Origin: Spirosoma lacussanchae
Lineage (GTDB): Bacteria; Bacteroidota; Bacteroidia; Cytophagales; Spirosomataceae
Length of the DNA stretch: 64,000 nt
Assembly: GCF_005870035.1 (NCBI RefSeq)
Contig: NZ_SWJG01000002.1
Span: forward strand, 310,001-374,000
Direction of reading: 5' to 3'
Part shown: one piece after another, positions 36,760 to 45,142 of the stretch
How the letters are laid out: each line of letters begins with the position of its first letter
Position numbering within the stretch: position 1 is the stretch's first letter
Program-made: the position numbers and the translations under genes
Notes under the pieces: generated by a model
The model's database searches: none
What the model saw: only the letters and a program-made list of their open reading frames with translations
What the model was told of the DNA's origin: nothing

Positions 36760-38097
36760 TTAGTTGCAGTAATCGCTGATGACTTTATACGACGGGTTGT
36801 AGCCCAGCTCGCCCGCTTTGGAGAGATCGAGGCAGCCACCATTTTCGTCGCCGAGGCTGTGCTTGATGATACCCCGGACGTAATAGACTTCGGCATAGCG
36901 CGGATTGAGCTTAATGGCGCTGTTGCAGTCCATGATAGCGGCCCGCTGGTCGCCCTGGGCCGATCGGATCATGCCGCGGGTAAAGTAGGCCTCGGCGTAG
37001 GTTGGGTTTAGCTCGATGGCTTTGTTAAGATCGAGCAGCGCGGCTTTGGGGTCGCCCTGTTTGCTCTTGCTAACGGCCCGGCTGAAATAGGCCTCGGCGC
37101 GTTCGCTGCCCAGTTCGTTGATTTTGTTACGTTCCTGCACCACGTTGCGCAGGTTGTCGAGGGTGGCGCGGTTAATCCGGCCGCTGTAAACGACTTTGGC
37201 CTCGGTATTGCTGTTGTTGATCTCGATGGCCTGGTTAAAATCCTGGATGGCGCCTTTCTGATCGCCGAGCTTACTGCGGCAGAACCCCCGTCCGTAATAG
37301 GCTGCGTAATTATCGGCTTTCAGCGCGATGGCCCGGTTATAATCGGTCAGGGCGCCTTTGTAATCGTCGAGCTTGCCTTTGGCGAAACCACGGTAAAAAT
37401 GAGATTCGCCATCTTCGGCGTTCAATTCAATGGCCTTATTGAGATCAGTAACGGCACCCGTGTAATCGTTTAGTTCGGCCTTCGATATGCCCCGGCCGGC
37501 GTAGGCCTGTGAGCGTTTGGGGTTTAACTCAATCACTTTGGTGAAATCGGGTAGGCTACCCGCATAGTCGTTGAGCTTCTGTTTGGTAATGCCGCGCACA
37601 TAATAAGTTTGCACGTTAGCCGGATCGAGTTCAATCGCCTTGTTGAAGTCGACCAGGGCTCCGCTGTACTGGTCGATGTGGCTACGGCTCAGGCCCCGAT
37701 TGTAATACGTCTGCGGATCGTCAGGGTTCAGTTCGATGGAGCGGCTGTAGTCGAGGAGCGCCCCCCGGTGGTCATCCTGTTTGCTTTTGCTGATACCGCG
37801 GCTAAGGTAGGCCAGCGCGTCTTTTCCGTTCAGCTCAATGGCCCGGTCGTAGTCGAGTACGGCACCCCGATGATCTTTCAGGCTGGCTTTGGCCACACCC
37901 CGGTTGTAATAACTGGCCGCATTGTCGGGGTTCATGGTGATGGCCATACTGAAGGCCTGTAGTGCTCCCGTGTAATCGCCGGATTTACTTTTCGAGACAC
38001 CACTTTCAAAAAAATCAACGGCGGTTTGCTGAGAAAAGACGGGTTGAGTTAGGCTGACACACAAAAGTGCCGTTACCGACAGGAGATGTCGTTTCAT
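36760..38097 (-). CDS. secreted TPR-repeat protein
   Basis: A 445-residue protein from ATG 38097, with signal peptide LLSVTALLCVSLTQPVFSQ. It is made almost entirely of about eleven 34-residue TPR units, each reading like AYLSRGISKSKQDDHRGALL followed by DYxxAIELNP. One irregular stretch (VVYSGRINRATLDNLRNVVQ) interrupts the series at about two thirds. TPR arrays form a superhelix that binds other proteins, and no catalytic domain is present. Likely periplasmic, partner unknown. Regular repeat codons make this a region prone to unit gain or loss. Confidence 0.85.
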   Translation of the reverse strand: MKRHLLSVTALLCVSLTQPVFSQQTAVDFFESGVSKSKSGDYTGALQAFSMAITMNPDNAASYYNRGVAKASLKDHRGAVLDYDRAIELNGKDALAYLSRGISKSKQDDHRGALLDYSRSIELNPDDPQTYYNRGLSRSHIDQYSGALVDFNKAIELDPANVQTYYVRGITKQKLNDYAGSLPDFTKVIELNPKRSQAYAGRGISKAELNDYTGAVTDLNKAIELNAEDGESHFYRGFAKGKLDDYKGALTDYNRAIALKADNYAAYYGRGFCRSKLGDQKGAIQDFNQAIEINNSNTEAKVVYSGRINRATLDNLRNVVQERNKINELGSERAEAYFSRAVSKSKQGDPKAALLDLNKAIELNPTYAEAYFTRGMIRSAQGDQRAAIMDCNSAIKLNPRYAEVYYVRGIIKHSLGDENGGCLDLSKAGELGYNPSYKVISDYCN

Positions 38098-38267
38098 GGG
38101 TAGAGAGTACAAAGTGACTGGTGGTGAGCGGTATGCTAATTCAGTATTGGACGCTAAAAATAGACCTTTAGACCGGCTAAGCAAAGCCACTGCCTGTTTA
38201 ATTTACCGTCTACGTCAGTGATTTAAAAGGTAGTTAATCTATATGAAAAACAGGCTTTTATGTTTCT

Positions 38268-38316
38268 AACAGACAGGTAGGTAGTCTGGCAGTACCAGGC
38301 TACCTACCTGTCTGTT
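38268..38316. repeat. 22-base-pair hairpin in a divergent gap
   Basis: Arms 38268-38289 and 38295-38316 pair over 22 positions, with a single G-T, around a five-base loop. It lies between the divergent TPR and small heat-shock genes, so it is not at the 3' end of either, and it has no T-tract. Confidence 0.6.
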
Positions 38317-38385
38317 GACTGACAGTTTATACTCAGATAATAGAGCGTGTTGTGACAATTTGTCTGCTTTTTATATCGAATTTTG

Positions 38386-38415
38386 TTGAATACGGCCAAA
38401 ATGGCTGTATTTTTG
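38386..38415 (+). promoter_or_regulatory. promoter of the small heat-shock gene
   Basis: TTG (38386-38388), a 19-base spacer and TATTTTTG (38408-38415) match the Bacteroidota -33/-7 pattern. The spacer contains the small inverted repeat GCCA-AAA-TGGC. The predicted leader is about 35 bases and includes AAGGAGGT at 38437-38444, an unusually strong Shine-Dalgarno sequence for this phylum. Confidence 0.6.
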
Positions 38416-38455
38416 CCCTGGTACAGGATTTGAACTAAGGAGGTCGTGTTTGACA

Positions 38456-38902
38456 ATGAACAATCAACAGCAACTAGATAAAGCAATGGCAACCTTAGTT
38501 CGATATAACCGCACTCCTTCATTCTTCAATCCTTTTTACGTTCGTCCGGCTGTAACGCGTTTTTACAACACCAAGCCAAACGTACCAGCCGCTAACGTGA
38601 AAGAGACGGAAACCGGCTTCACGCTGGCGCTAGCTACCCCCGGTCTGAAGAAAGAAGATTTGAAAATAAACGTAGAGAATAACATCCTCACCATCGCGTA
38701 CAAGCCCGAAGCGACCGAAACCGCCGAGACCTTTACGCATCATGAGTTTGGCGTGAACGCTTTTGAGCGCGGTTTCCGTCTGCCCAAAACCGTTAATGCC
38801 GACCAGATCGCTGCTTCCTACACCGACGGTATTCTGACCGTAACGCTGCCGAAAGTAGAAGTGAAAGAAGAAAAACTGGTGAAAGAAATCGCCATCGCCT
38901 AA
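38456..38902 (+). CDS. Hsp20 / alpha-crystallin small heat-shock protein
   Basis: A 148-residue cytoplasmic chaperone that holds unfolding proteins without ATP. Residues of about 45-140 form the alpha-crystallin domain: VKETETGFTLALATPGLKKE, DLKINVENNILTIAY, GFRLPKTVNADQIAASYTDG and GILTVTLPK. The C-terminal tail is short and lacks a clear IxI motif, unless EIAIA serves. The ATG at 38456 sits 11 bases after AAGGAGGT; the TTG at 38450 is too close to it. A good promoter lies at 38386, and heat or stress induction is expected from the family. Confidence 0.9.
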   Translation: MNNQQQLDKAMATLVRYNRTPSFFNPFYVRPAVTRFYNTKPNVPAANVKETETGFTLALATPGLKKEDLKINVENNILTIAYKPEATETAETFTHHEFGVNAFERGFRLPKTVNADQIAASYTDGILTVTLPKVEVKEEKLVKEIAIA

Positions 38903-38924
38903 GGACAACAGGCGTTTTTAACCG

Positions 38925-38957
38925 AAAGCCCGTATCGATCGATGCGGGCTTTTTTTA
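38925..38957 (+). terminator. terminator after the small heat-shock gene
   Basis: Stem built from AAAGCCCG (38925-38932) and CGGGCTTT (38945-38952), extended inward by a near-perfect ATCGATCGAT centre, followed by seven T. Confidence 0.75.
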
Positions 38958-38978
38958 TACTCAACGATTAGTTTGTGA

Positions 38979-39629
38979 TTACCCGAGAGCGGCCAGAAAC
39001 GCGGCCAGCTTTTGCTCGTCGAGATGACCGTTGGTACGCACTCCGCTGCAAATGTCGAGTCCAAACGGCTGCACCTGCTCAATCGCCTGACGGACATTAC
39101 CGGCGTGCAGGCCGCCCGCCAGAAAGACCGGTACCGACGACTGCGCCACAATCTGCCGGCTGATCAGCCAGTTGTGCTGCCGGCCGGTGCCTCCCAGTTC
39201 CTTAACGGCCAGGTTCGGATTTCCCGAGTCCAAGAGCAGGGCATCGGCCCCGGCCTCAACAGCGGCTAAGGCTTCGGCTATGTTTTGCTCATCGATCACG
39301 TGAATGACCTGAACCAGTTTAACCGCGGGCAACGCGTCCCGAAGCCGGGCGTAGGTGCCGGCTGGTACGGCATCGACGAGCTGGATGGTGTTGGCACCTA
39401 CGCGCTGCTGATGGGCCAGTATATCGGCTACCGTCTGTTCGCTGGTGAGCATGAACGTGGCCACAGGCGGGGGCGTGGCCCGAACAACGGCAGCGGCCAG
39501 TTCATCGGCTACCACACCGGGGCCGCTGGGCATACGGCCTACCAGACCGAGTGCATCGGCACCCAGTCGAATGGCCAGTTGGGCTTCGTCAACGCTGCTG
39601 ATGCAGCAGATTTTTAGGCGGGTACGCAT
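38979..39629 (-). CDS. trpF: phosphoribosylanthranilate isomerase-like protein
   Basis: A 216-residue TIM-barrel protein from ATG 39629. It shows the TrpF pattern: N-terminal KICCISSVDEAQLAIRLGAD (family KICG, with the catalytic Cys retained), VATFMLTSEQTVADI, IQLVD, ALLLDSGNP (catalytic Asp), PVFLAGGLHAGNV and FGLDICSGVRTNG. The usual SxR after the second strand reads SGPGVV. TrpF does the third step of tryptophan synthesis. No trp gene is nearby and the CG-to-CC and SxR deviations are real, so this could be a paralogue with another substrate. Confidence 0.75.
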   Translation of the reverse strand: MRTRLKICCISSVDEAQLAIRLGADALGLVGRMPSGPGVVADELAAAVVRATPPPVATFMLTSEQTVADILAHQQRVGANTIQLVDAVPAGTYARLRDALPAVKLVQVIHVIDEQNIAEALAAVEAGADALLLDSGNPNLAVKELGGTGRQHNWLISRQIVAQSSVPVFLAGGLHAGNVRQAIEQVQPFGLDICSGVRTNGHLDEQKLAAFLAALG

Positions 39630-39705
39630 GAGATAAGCTAGATTTAACGGTCCGGGCCGGAATTTTTTGGCGAATATCCGGTTATTTCTCAAACGTTCAT
39701 GACGA

Positions 39706-40959
39706 ATGATACCCCCTTCTCCGGCTACTGATACCTACGCGTCGCTACGCATCCCTGACTTCCGTTATTTTGTGATGAATAGTTTCCTGATCACGGCTAC
39801 GCTGCTGATTCAGGAAGTGGTTCTGGGGTACGAACTCTATAAAATAACCCATGATCCGCTGGCGCTGGGGCTGGTGGGGCTGGCTGAGGCCGTCCCGTTC
39901 ATTATTCTGTCGCTCTTTGGCGGGCACCTGGCCGACCGGCGCGACAAGAAGCGGATTCTGCAATGGAGTCTGGCGGTAATTATTCTGGGGTCTATTATCC
40001 TGTACCTCACGTTTCAGCCGGCGGTGGTGGCTAAGCTGCCGCAAACGGTACGGCTGGCCACGATTTATGGGGTATTGATGCTGATCGGCACTGCCAAGGG
40101 ATTTTATTCGCCGGCCAGTTCGTCGCTGAAGCCGTTTCTGGTACCGCGTGAATTATATGCCAACTCGGCCACCTGGAGTAGTTCGTTCTGGCAAACGGGT
40201 GCGATTGTCGGGCCGGGCGTGGCGGGTTTTCTCTACAGCGGGCTGGGGTTCGATAATACACTGCTGGTGGTCATCGGCCTGCTGGTACTCTGTTTTTGGC
40301 TGATCTCGCTGGTGAGTCGCAAACCGGTGCCGGTCAACGAGGCTCCCCAGGCCGGTTTCCGCGAAAGCCTGAAAGAAGGCTTCCGGTTCGTATTCGACAC
40401 GCCCATCGTGCTCTATGCGATTTCGCTCGACCTGTTTTCGGTACTGTTTGGTGGAGTCGTGGCCATTTTGCCGGTATTTGCCGAAGATATTCTGCGGGTC
40501 GGCGCCGAAGGGCTTGGCTTTCTGCGGGCCGCCCCGAGTATAGGGGCCGTGCTGACGCTGGCGTTCATGACCCGGTACCCGCCCATCCATAATGCCTGGC
40601 GCAACATGCTGCTGGCCGTAGCCGGTTTCGGGATCGCCACGATCATTTTTGCGCTGTCGACTAATTTTTACCTGTCGCTACTGATGCTGGGGCTGACGGG
40701 CGCGTTCGACAGTGTGAGTGTCATTATCCGGCAAACGATCATGCAGATTTTTCCACCCGATCACCTGCGGGGTCGGGTAGCGGCCGTGAATGGCATCTTT
40801 GTCAGTACGTCGAATGAGATCGGCGCTTTTGAATCGGGGGTCGCGGCCCGGCTGTTCGGCACGGTGCCGTCGGTACTGCTGGGCGGGGTGGTAACGCTGG
40901 TGGTAGTCAGCTATATTTTTGTACGCTCGAAGGCTCTCTTTGCGGTAAAGCTGAACTAA
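39706..40959 (+). CDS. MFS transporter, EntS-like (MFS_3)
   Basis: A 417-residue inner-membrane protein with about 12 membrane segments. The start FRYFVMNSFLITATLLIQEV, the loop GGHLADRRDKKRIL (MFS motif A) and ANSATWSSSFWQTGAIVGPGV are typical of the MFS_3 branch that includes the enterobactin exporter EntS. DHLRGRVAAVNGIFVSTSNEIG is another signature. The substrate is unknown. No siderophore gene is near, so siderophore export is not supported. It is divergent from the TrpF-like gene over 76 bases. Confidence 0.8.
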   Translation: MIPPSPATDTYASLRIPDFRYFVMNSFLITATLLIQEVVLGYELYKITHDPLALGLVGLAEAVPFIILSLFGGHLADRRDKKRILQWSLAVIILGSIILYLTFQPAVVAKLPQTVRLATIYGVLMLIGTAKGFYSPASSSLKPFLVPRELYANSATWSSSFWQTGAIVGPGVAGFLYSGLGFDNTLLVVIGLLVLCFWLISLVSRKPVPVNEAPQAGFRESLKEGFRFVFDTPIVLYAISLDLFSVLFGGVVAILPVFAEDILRVGAEGLGFLRAAPSIGAVLTLAFMTRYPPIHNAWRNMLLAVAGFGIATIIFALSTNFYLSLLMLGLTGAFDSVSVIIRQTIMQIFPPDHLRGRVAAVNGIFVSTSNEIGAFESGVAARLFGTVPSVLLGGVVTLVVVSYIFVRSKALFAVKLN

Positions 40960-40960
40960 A

Positions 40961-41002
40961 AAAACCGGCTGACCATGTCCCTGTAGCGGGCAGATCAGCC
41001 GG
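40961..41002 (-). terminator. terminator of the small gene at 41059
   Basis: Stem 40965-40972 with 40995-41002 (8 pairs). On the minus strand it is followed by seven T. It may also serve the MFS gene, whose stop lies immediately to the left. Confidence 0.55.
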
Positions 41003-41058
41003 GTTACTGGCGGTACTCAGGCCTGAGCCTGCTTAGTTGGTGCATGATAGGCAATAAG

Positions 41059-41283
41059 TTATGCGCGTACAGTTGGCGCATTCAGTTCATGAATAAACGC
41101 GTTCACATCGATGGATTCGTTGAGCAGAACCCGCGTATTGAAAATTTCCCAGAACAATTCGTCCGAGAGCTGGTAGTCTTTCTGCAACCGGATCATGTCA
41201 CGGATGCTTTCTTTCAGGGGTACGGCCGGTATGGCCATAGTCTGATCGGATGACTGGAAGGTCATTGGTTGATACGAGTTCAT
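41059..41283 (-). CDS. small hypothetical protein
   Basis: A 74-residue soluble protein with ATG start and two likely helices (PLKESIRDMIRLQKDYQLSD and SDELFWEIFNTRVLL). It has no signal or membrane segment. Independent position with its own downstream hairpin suggests a real gene, but no family is recognised. Confidence 0.5.
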   Translation of the reverse strand: MNSYQPMTFQSSDQTMAIPAVPLKESIRDMIRLQKDYQLSDELFWEIFNTRVLLNESIDVNAFIHELNAPTVRA

Positions 41284-41501
41284 GCTGCAAGGAGATTAGT
41301 TGTGTCAGTATCTTTTGTACGCGAGTTTGTAAACGCGCTCATTTAGAGAATGTTTAGCCAAAAAGATGCCTGTATTTCGATCATGTTGAAATACTACCAG
41401 CGTTTCTATCCGTACCGGCGCCTGAGCCCAGATTCAAAGCGAAATTGTTCAATTCAAACATATACATTAAAAAATAGATCAACCGGTATAAACTCGTCTG
41501 T

Positions 41502-42371
41502 ATGAAAAACATCGTCAGCTGTTCATTACTTGTTCTGTTGGGAATTGGCGCTTCCGCCCTGATTCCGGCCACCGCCCCCAAACCCCGGAAGCTGGTCAAA
41601 GTCTGGGAAACGGATACCACCCTGCGCGTACCCGAATCGGTTCTTTATGATGGGCAGAACACCCTGTATGTGACGAACATCGACGGTAAGTCCGACGCGC
41701 TCGATGGAACCGGGTTTATCTCGAAGGTGTCCCTCGATGGGAAGATCGAGAACCTGCACTGGACATCGGGCCTGAACGCGCCCAAAGGCATGGGTCTGTA
41801 CAAAAGCCGGCTCTACGTTACGGATGTATACCGGCTCGTCGTCATCAACACCGAAACGGGGCAGGCCGAGAAAACATACGATGCCGTTGACCAGAAAACC
41901 GCGTTTCTGAACGATGTGACAGTAGCTAAAGATGGGACCATCTACGTCTCAGACAGCCGCAGCGACAAGATCTACCGGCTGAAAGAGGATAAGTGGGAGG
42001 TCTGGATGGAAGGCGAGCAGCTCAACAAACCCAATGGCGTCCTGGCCGTGGGAAAGGATAAACTCCTGATCGGCTGCACGAAAACCGGGGCACTGCGAAC
42101 CGTAGACATCAATACCAAAACCATGACGACTATAGCCGAAGGGATGGACCGGACCGACGGCATCGTGCCCGAAGGTAAAGGAAACTACCTGGTGTCGGAC
42201 TGGACCGGCCAGGTGTTTCACGTCGACGCCAAAGGTGCCAAACAACAGCTGCTCGATACGCGCAAAGAAGGTATGAACGCGGCCGACATCGACTACATTC
42301 CTGGTCGGAGGCTGCTGATCGTGCCGACGTTTATGAAAAACAAACTGGTAGCCTATGAGCTAAGCCGCTAA
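41502..42371 (+). CDS. SMP-30/gluconolactonase-like beta-propeller protein
   Basis: A 289-residue secreted protein (signal CSLLVLLGIGASALIPATA). Six-bladed propeller phrases include RVPESVLYDGQNTLYVTNID, LNAPKGMGLYKSRLYVTDVY, FLNDVTVAKDGTIYVSDSRS, NKPNGVLAVGKDKLLIGC and DGIVPEGKGNYLVSDW. The metal-binding acidic positions of true lactonases are only partly obvious, so it may be a binding or lactonase protein. It is the only lactonase-like fold seen in this window, but it lies 5 kb from the fucose locus and has no clear link to it. Confidence 0.7.
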   Translation: MKNIVSCSLLVLLGIGASALIPATAPKPRKLVKVWETDTTLRVPESVLYDGQNTLYVTNIDGKSDALDGTGFISKVSLDGKIENLHWTSGLNAPKGMGLYKSRLYVTDVYRLVVINTETGQAEKTYDAVDQKTAFLNDVTVAKDGTIYVSDSRSDKIYRLKEDKWEVWMEGEQLNKPNGVLAVGKDKLLIGCTKTGALRTVDINTKTMTTIAEGMDRTDGIVPEGKGNYLVSDWTGQVFHVDAKGAKQQLLDTRKEGMNAADIDYIPGRRLLIVPTFMKNKLVAYELSR

Positions 42372-42405
42372 GCTGGCCTGTGTGTGGGCTGGCATGGATA
42401 GTATA

Positions 42406-42446
42406 AACCAAACGACGCGACCGAATCCCGGTCGCGTCGTTTGGTT
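42406..42446. terminator. bidirectional terminator
   Basis: A perfect 17-base-pair stem (42406-42422 with 42430-42446) and seven-base loop, between the convergent propeller gene and argH. The AAAC/GTTT ends give short U-tracts either way. Confidence 0.75.
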
Positions 42447-42448
42447 AG

Positions 42449-43783
42449 TTAGGCCAGGAGCCGGGCGATTGCCTGCTGGGCCTGTTCGGCGCCGAAGCCG
42501 GCGCGGGCGGCCTGCATATGAGCTACGATCAGGTCGGTGCCGAGGTTTCCGATGCTGCCTTCGTGGGTGTGGTGCAGCTGGCGGGGTGGCTCGTAAGTGT
42601 GCTGGGCAATTTCCTGACCCACGATCCGGTACGCTTCCCGGAACGGTACACCCTGAAGCACGAGTTCGTTGACCCGCTCTACGCTGAAGAGCAGATCGTA
42701 CTTCGCATCATTGAGCAGGCTGGGCTTTACCTGCAGGTGCTCGAGCATGAATTCGGTAATTGACAGGCAGTCGAGCAGTTCGTCGAAGGCGGGCATCAGC
42801 ACTTCTTTCAGAATCTGCATATCGCGGTGGTAGCCGGAGGGGAGGTTGCTCAGCACGAGCGTTACCTCCATCGGCAGCGCTTTCAGCCGGTTGGTCTTGG
42901 CCCGGAGCAGCTCGGCCACATCGGGGTTTTTCTTGTGGGGCATAATGCTGCTGCCCGTCGTGAGCGCGTCGGGCAGCGTCAGGAAACCGAAGTTCTGGCT
43001 GTTGTAGAGGCAGATGTCCATAGCCATGCGCGAGAGGGTAGCGGCCACCGCAGCCAGGGCCGCAAGGGCCGTCTGCTCGGTTTTACCCCGGCTCATCTGC
43101 GCGTAAACCACGTTGACATGCATGCCTTCGAACCCGAGCAGCTCGGTGGTTAGTGAGCGGTTGAGCGGGAACGAAGAGCCATAGCCAGCGCCGGAGCCCA
43201 GTGGATTTCGGTTGGCCAGCCGGTAGGCAGTCTGCAGGGTTAGCATATCGTCGGCCAGCCCTTCGGCATAGGCACCAAACCACAGGCCAAACGACGACGG
43301 CATGGCAATCTGGAGGTGCGTATAGCCCGGCAGCAGATCATCTTTGTGTTGCTCCGAACGACTGACGAGCCGGTCGAACACCCGCTGAACGCTGTCGGCA
43401 ACGGCCCAGAGCCGATCGCGGGTAAATAATTTGAGGTCGACCAGCACCTGGTCATTCCGCGACCGACCCGAGTGAATTTTCTTGCCTACGTCGCCCAGCG
43501 CCCGGGTCAGCAGCAGTTCAACCTGCGAATGAACGTCTTCAACGCCTTCTTCGATGACGAACGTACCGGCCTGTATCTGCGCGTAGATCTGTTTCAACTC
43601 CCGGCTGATATCGTCCAGTTCGGAGCGGGTCAGTAGATGGATGGTCTCAAGCATCTGCGCATGAGCCAGATTTCCCAACACGTCGAACGGAGCCAGGAAC
43701 AGGTCCATCTCCCGATCGCGTCCAACGGTGAAGCGTTCGATTTGGTCAGCGGTACTGACGCCTTCTTTTTGCCAGAGTTTCAA
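42449..43783 (-). CDS. argH: argininosuccinate lyase
   Basis: The product splits argininosuccinate into arginine and fumarate, the last step of arginine synthesis. The 444-residue protein carries VEDVHSQVELLL, GKKIHSGRSRNDQVLVDLKL, DLLPGYTHLQIAMPSSFG, NPLGSGAGYGSSFPLNR and the fumarase-superfamily signature GSSIMPHKKNPD. There is no ATG before the conserved core. The TTG at 43783 gives MKLWQKEG, exactly the family start, and a TACCTTTG -7-like element at 43870-43863 would put the transcript start just upstream. An earlier TTG at 43873 overlaps that element. No other arg gene is nearby. Confidence 0.92.
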   Translation of the reverse strand: MKLWQKEGVSTADQIERFTVGRDREMDLFLAPFDVLGNLAHAQMLETIHLLTRSELDDISRELKQIYAQIQAGTFVIEEGVEDVHSQVELLLTRALGDVGKKIHSGRSRNDQVLVDLKLFTRDRLWAVADSVQRVFDRLVSRSEQHKDDLLPGYTHLQIAMPSSFGLWFGAYAEGLADDMLTLQTAYRLANRNPLGSGAGYGSSFPLNRSLTTELLGFEGMHVNVVYAQMSRGKTEQTALAALAAVAATLSRMAMDICLYNSQNFGFLTLPDALTTGSSIMPHKKNPDVAELLRAKTNRLKALPMEVTLVLSNLPSGYHRDMQILKEVLMPAFDELLDCLSITEFMLEHLQVKPSLLNDAKYDLLFSVERVNELVLQGVPFREAYRIVGQEIAQHTYEPPRQLHHTHEGSIGNLGTDLIVAHMQAARAGFGAEQAQQAIARLLA

Positions 43784-43862
43784 GGTGGTGACAGCGTAAA
43801 AAGTGTGATCGGGCAACCGGCTGGTTTGGAACCCGCCTGCCCGGATAAGCCATGTACGGGCA

Positions 43863-43870
43863 CAAAGGTA
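43863..43870 (-). promoter_or_regulatory. candidate -7 element for argH
   Basis: TACCTTTG on the minus strand fits TAnnTTTG, 80 bases upstream of the inferred TTG start. A -33 element at the right distance is not evident. Confidence 0.35.
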
Positions 43871-43960
43871 CAAACGGACCGGGGCGTTTGTGCGGGTGGC
43901 GCGTGGTTAGATCGGAGGAAGAACCGGCTTTTCCGGCTACTGAGTACAACGTAAGCACCC

Positions 43961-45142
43961 ATGACCAGAAAAATAACCCGCCAGACGTTTCTGGCCCAGG
44001 TCACTGCCCTGACCACCACCACGGCCCTGACCCCGGCTTTGGCTGCCCCCCAGTCGGCTGCCCGTGTAACCGACGATAAAAAAGTACGTGTTGCCGTCAT
44101 CGGCTGCGGTAGTGTCTCGAATATGTACCTGCCGCACCTGAGCAAGTCGCCGTTCGTTACGCTGGTGAGCACCTGCGATATTCTGCCGGAGCGCGCGCAG
44201 CAGGCCGCCACGAAATACGCCATCCCGAACCATTATCCGCACATCGATGCGCTTCTGGCCGGGCCGCCCTTCGACCTGCTGGTCAACCTGACCAATATGC
44301 AGGAACACGGTCGGCTGAACCGGCAGGCCCTGCTGGCTGGCAAACACGTATGGAGTGAAAAGCCGATGGCCAATAGCTACCGCGAAGGTCGTGAACTGCT
44401 CACGCTGGCCATTCATAAGAAGCTCCGGATCTGGGGCGCTCCGGCAGTGGTGCAAAGTCCGCAGTTTGCGTTTATGGCGCAGGCTATTCAGGAGGGCAAA
44501 CTGGGGCGGGTGTCGGCCGCCCACGCGCATTACGGCCACCTCGGCCCCGACTGGTCGGCGTTTTTTTTCGAGAAGGGGGGCGGTAGTCTGCCCGATCTGG
44601 GTGTCTACAACATCGCCACCCTGACGGGGCTGCTGGGTCCGGCCCGTTCGGTGATGGCCATGACCAGCATCGTAACCCCCACGCGCAATACCGGTAACAA
44701 AGGTCCCATCGCCGTAGTTGCCGAGGATAATGCCATGGTCCTCATGGAACACGCTAATGGTACGCTGTCGCACGTGCAGTGCGGATTCAACTATTTTGAT
44801 CCCTACGGACACGAAGGAAAGGGGCAGGAGAAACCGACCATTTCGGTCTGGGGCACTAAAGGAAACCTGGCGCTGATCGGTTATGACTGGGCTCCGTTTG
44901 GCGTTGATCTGGCCACGCTGGACGACGAAAAGGGGCAGCGATACGCCACCGACCGGGCCGGTTATGTCTGGGAAATGGGGGCGTCGGTAGTGGCCGAATG
45001 TCTGGCTACCGGCAAAGAACCATTTATCCGACCCGAACACGCCCTGCACGTTCTCGATATCATCGAAGCCGCGCGTAAGTCGGGCGATACCGGCCAGCGG
45101 GTAAAGCTGACGTCGACCTTCCAGTGGCCCGTGCGGGGCTGA
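43961..45142 (+). CDS. Gfo/Idh/MocA family oxidoreductase, exported
   Basis: A 393-residue NAD(P)-dependent sugar oxidoreductase. The N-terminus (MTRKITRQTFLAQVTALTTT) looks like an export signal. The Rossmann motif is VAVIGCGSVSNMYLPHL, and the family motif is KHVWSEKPMANSYREG (EKP). The C-terminal domain includes GGGSLPDLGVYNI with Asp. Substrate unknown. Its stop TGA abuts the stop of the convergent MFS gene in a shared GGCTGATCAGCC palindrome. Confidence 0.85.
   Translation: MTRKITRQTFLAQVTALTTTTALTPALAAPQSAARVTDDKKVRVAVIGCGSVSNMYLPHLSKSPFVTLVSTCDILPERAQQAATKYAIPNHYPHIDALLAGPPFDLLVNLTNMQEHGRLNRQALLAGKHVWSEKPMANSYREGRELLTLAIHKKLRIWGAPAVVQSPQFAFMAQAIQEGKLGRVSAAHAHYGHLGPDWSAFFFEKGGGSLPDLGVYNIATLTGLLGPARSVMAMTSIVTPTRNTGNKGPIAVVAEDNAMVLMEHANGTLSHVQCGFNYFDPYGHEGKGQEKPTISVWGTKGNLALIGYDWAPFGVDLATLDDEKGQRYATDRAGYVWEMGASVVAECLATGKEPFIRPEHALHVLDIIEAARKSGDTGQRVKLTSTFQWPVRG

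Noticed and set aside
36760..38097. Tandem DNA repeat or CRISPR-like array
   Set aside because: The periodicity is the 102-base unit of TPR codons in an intact gene; repeats are diverged and there are no spacers.
43937..45049. A 370-codon minus-strand frame
   Set aside because: Antisense to the Gfo/Idh/MocA gene and without recognisable domains.
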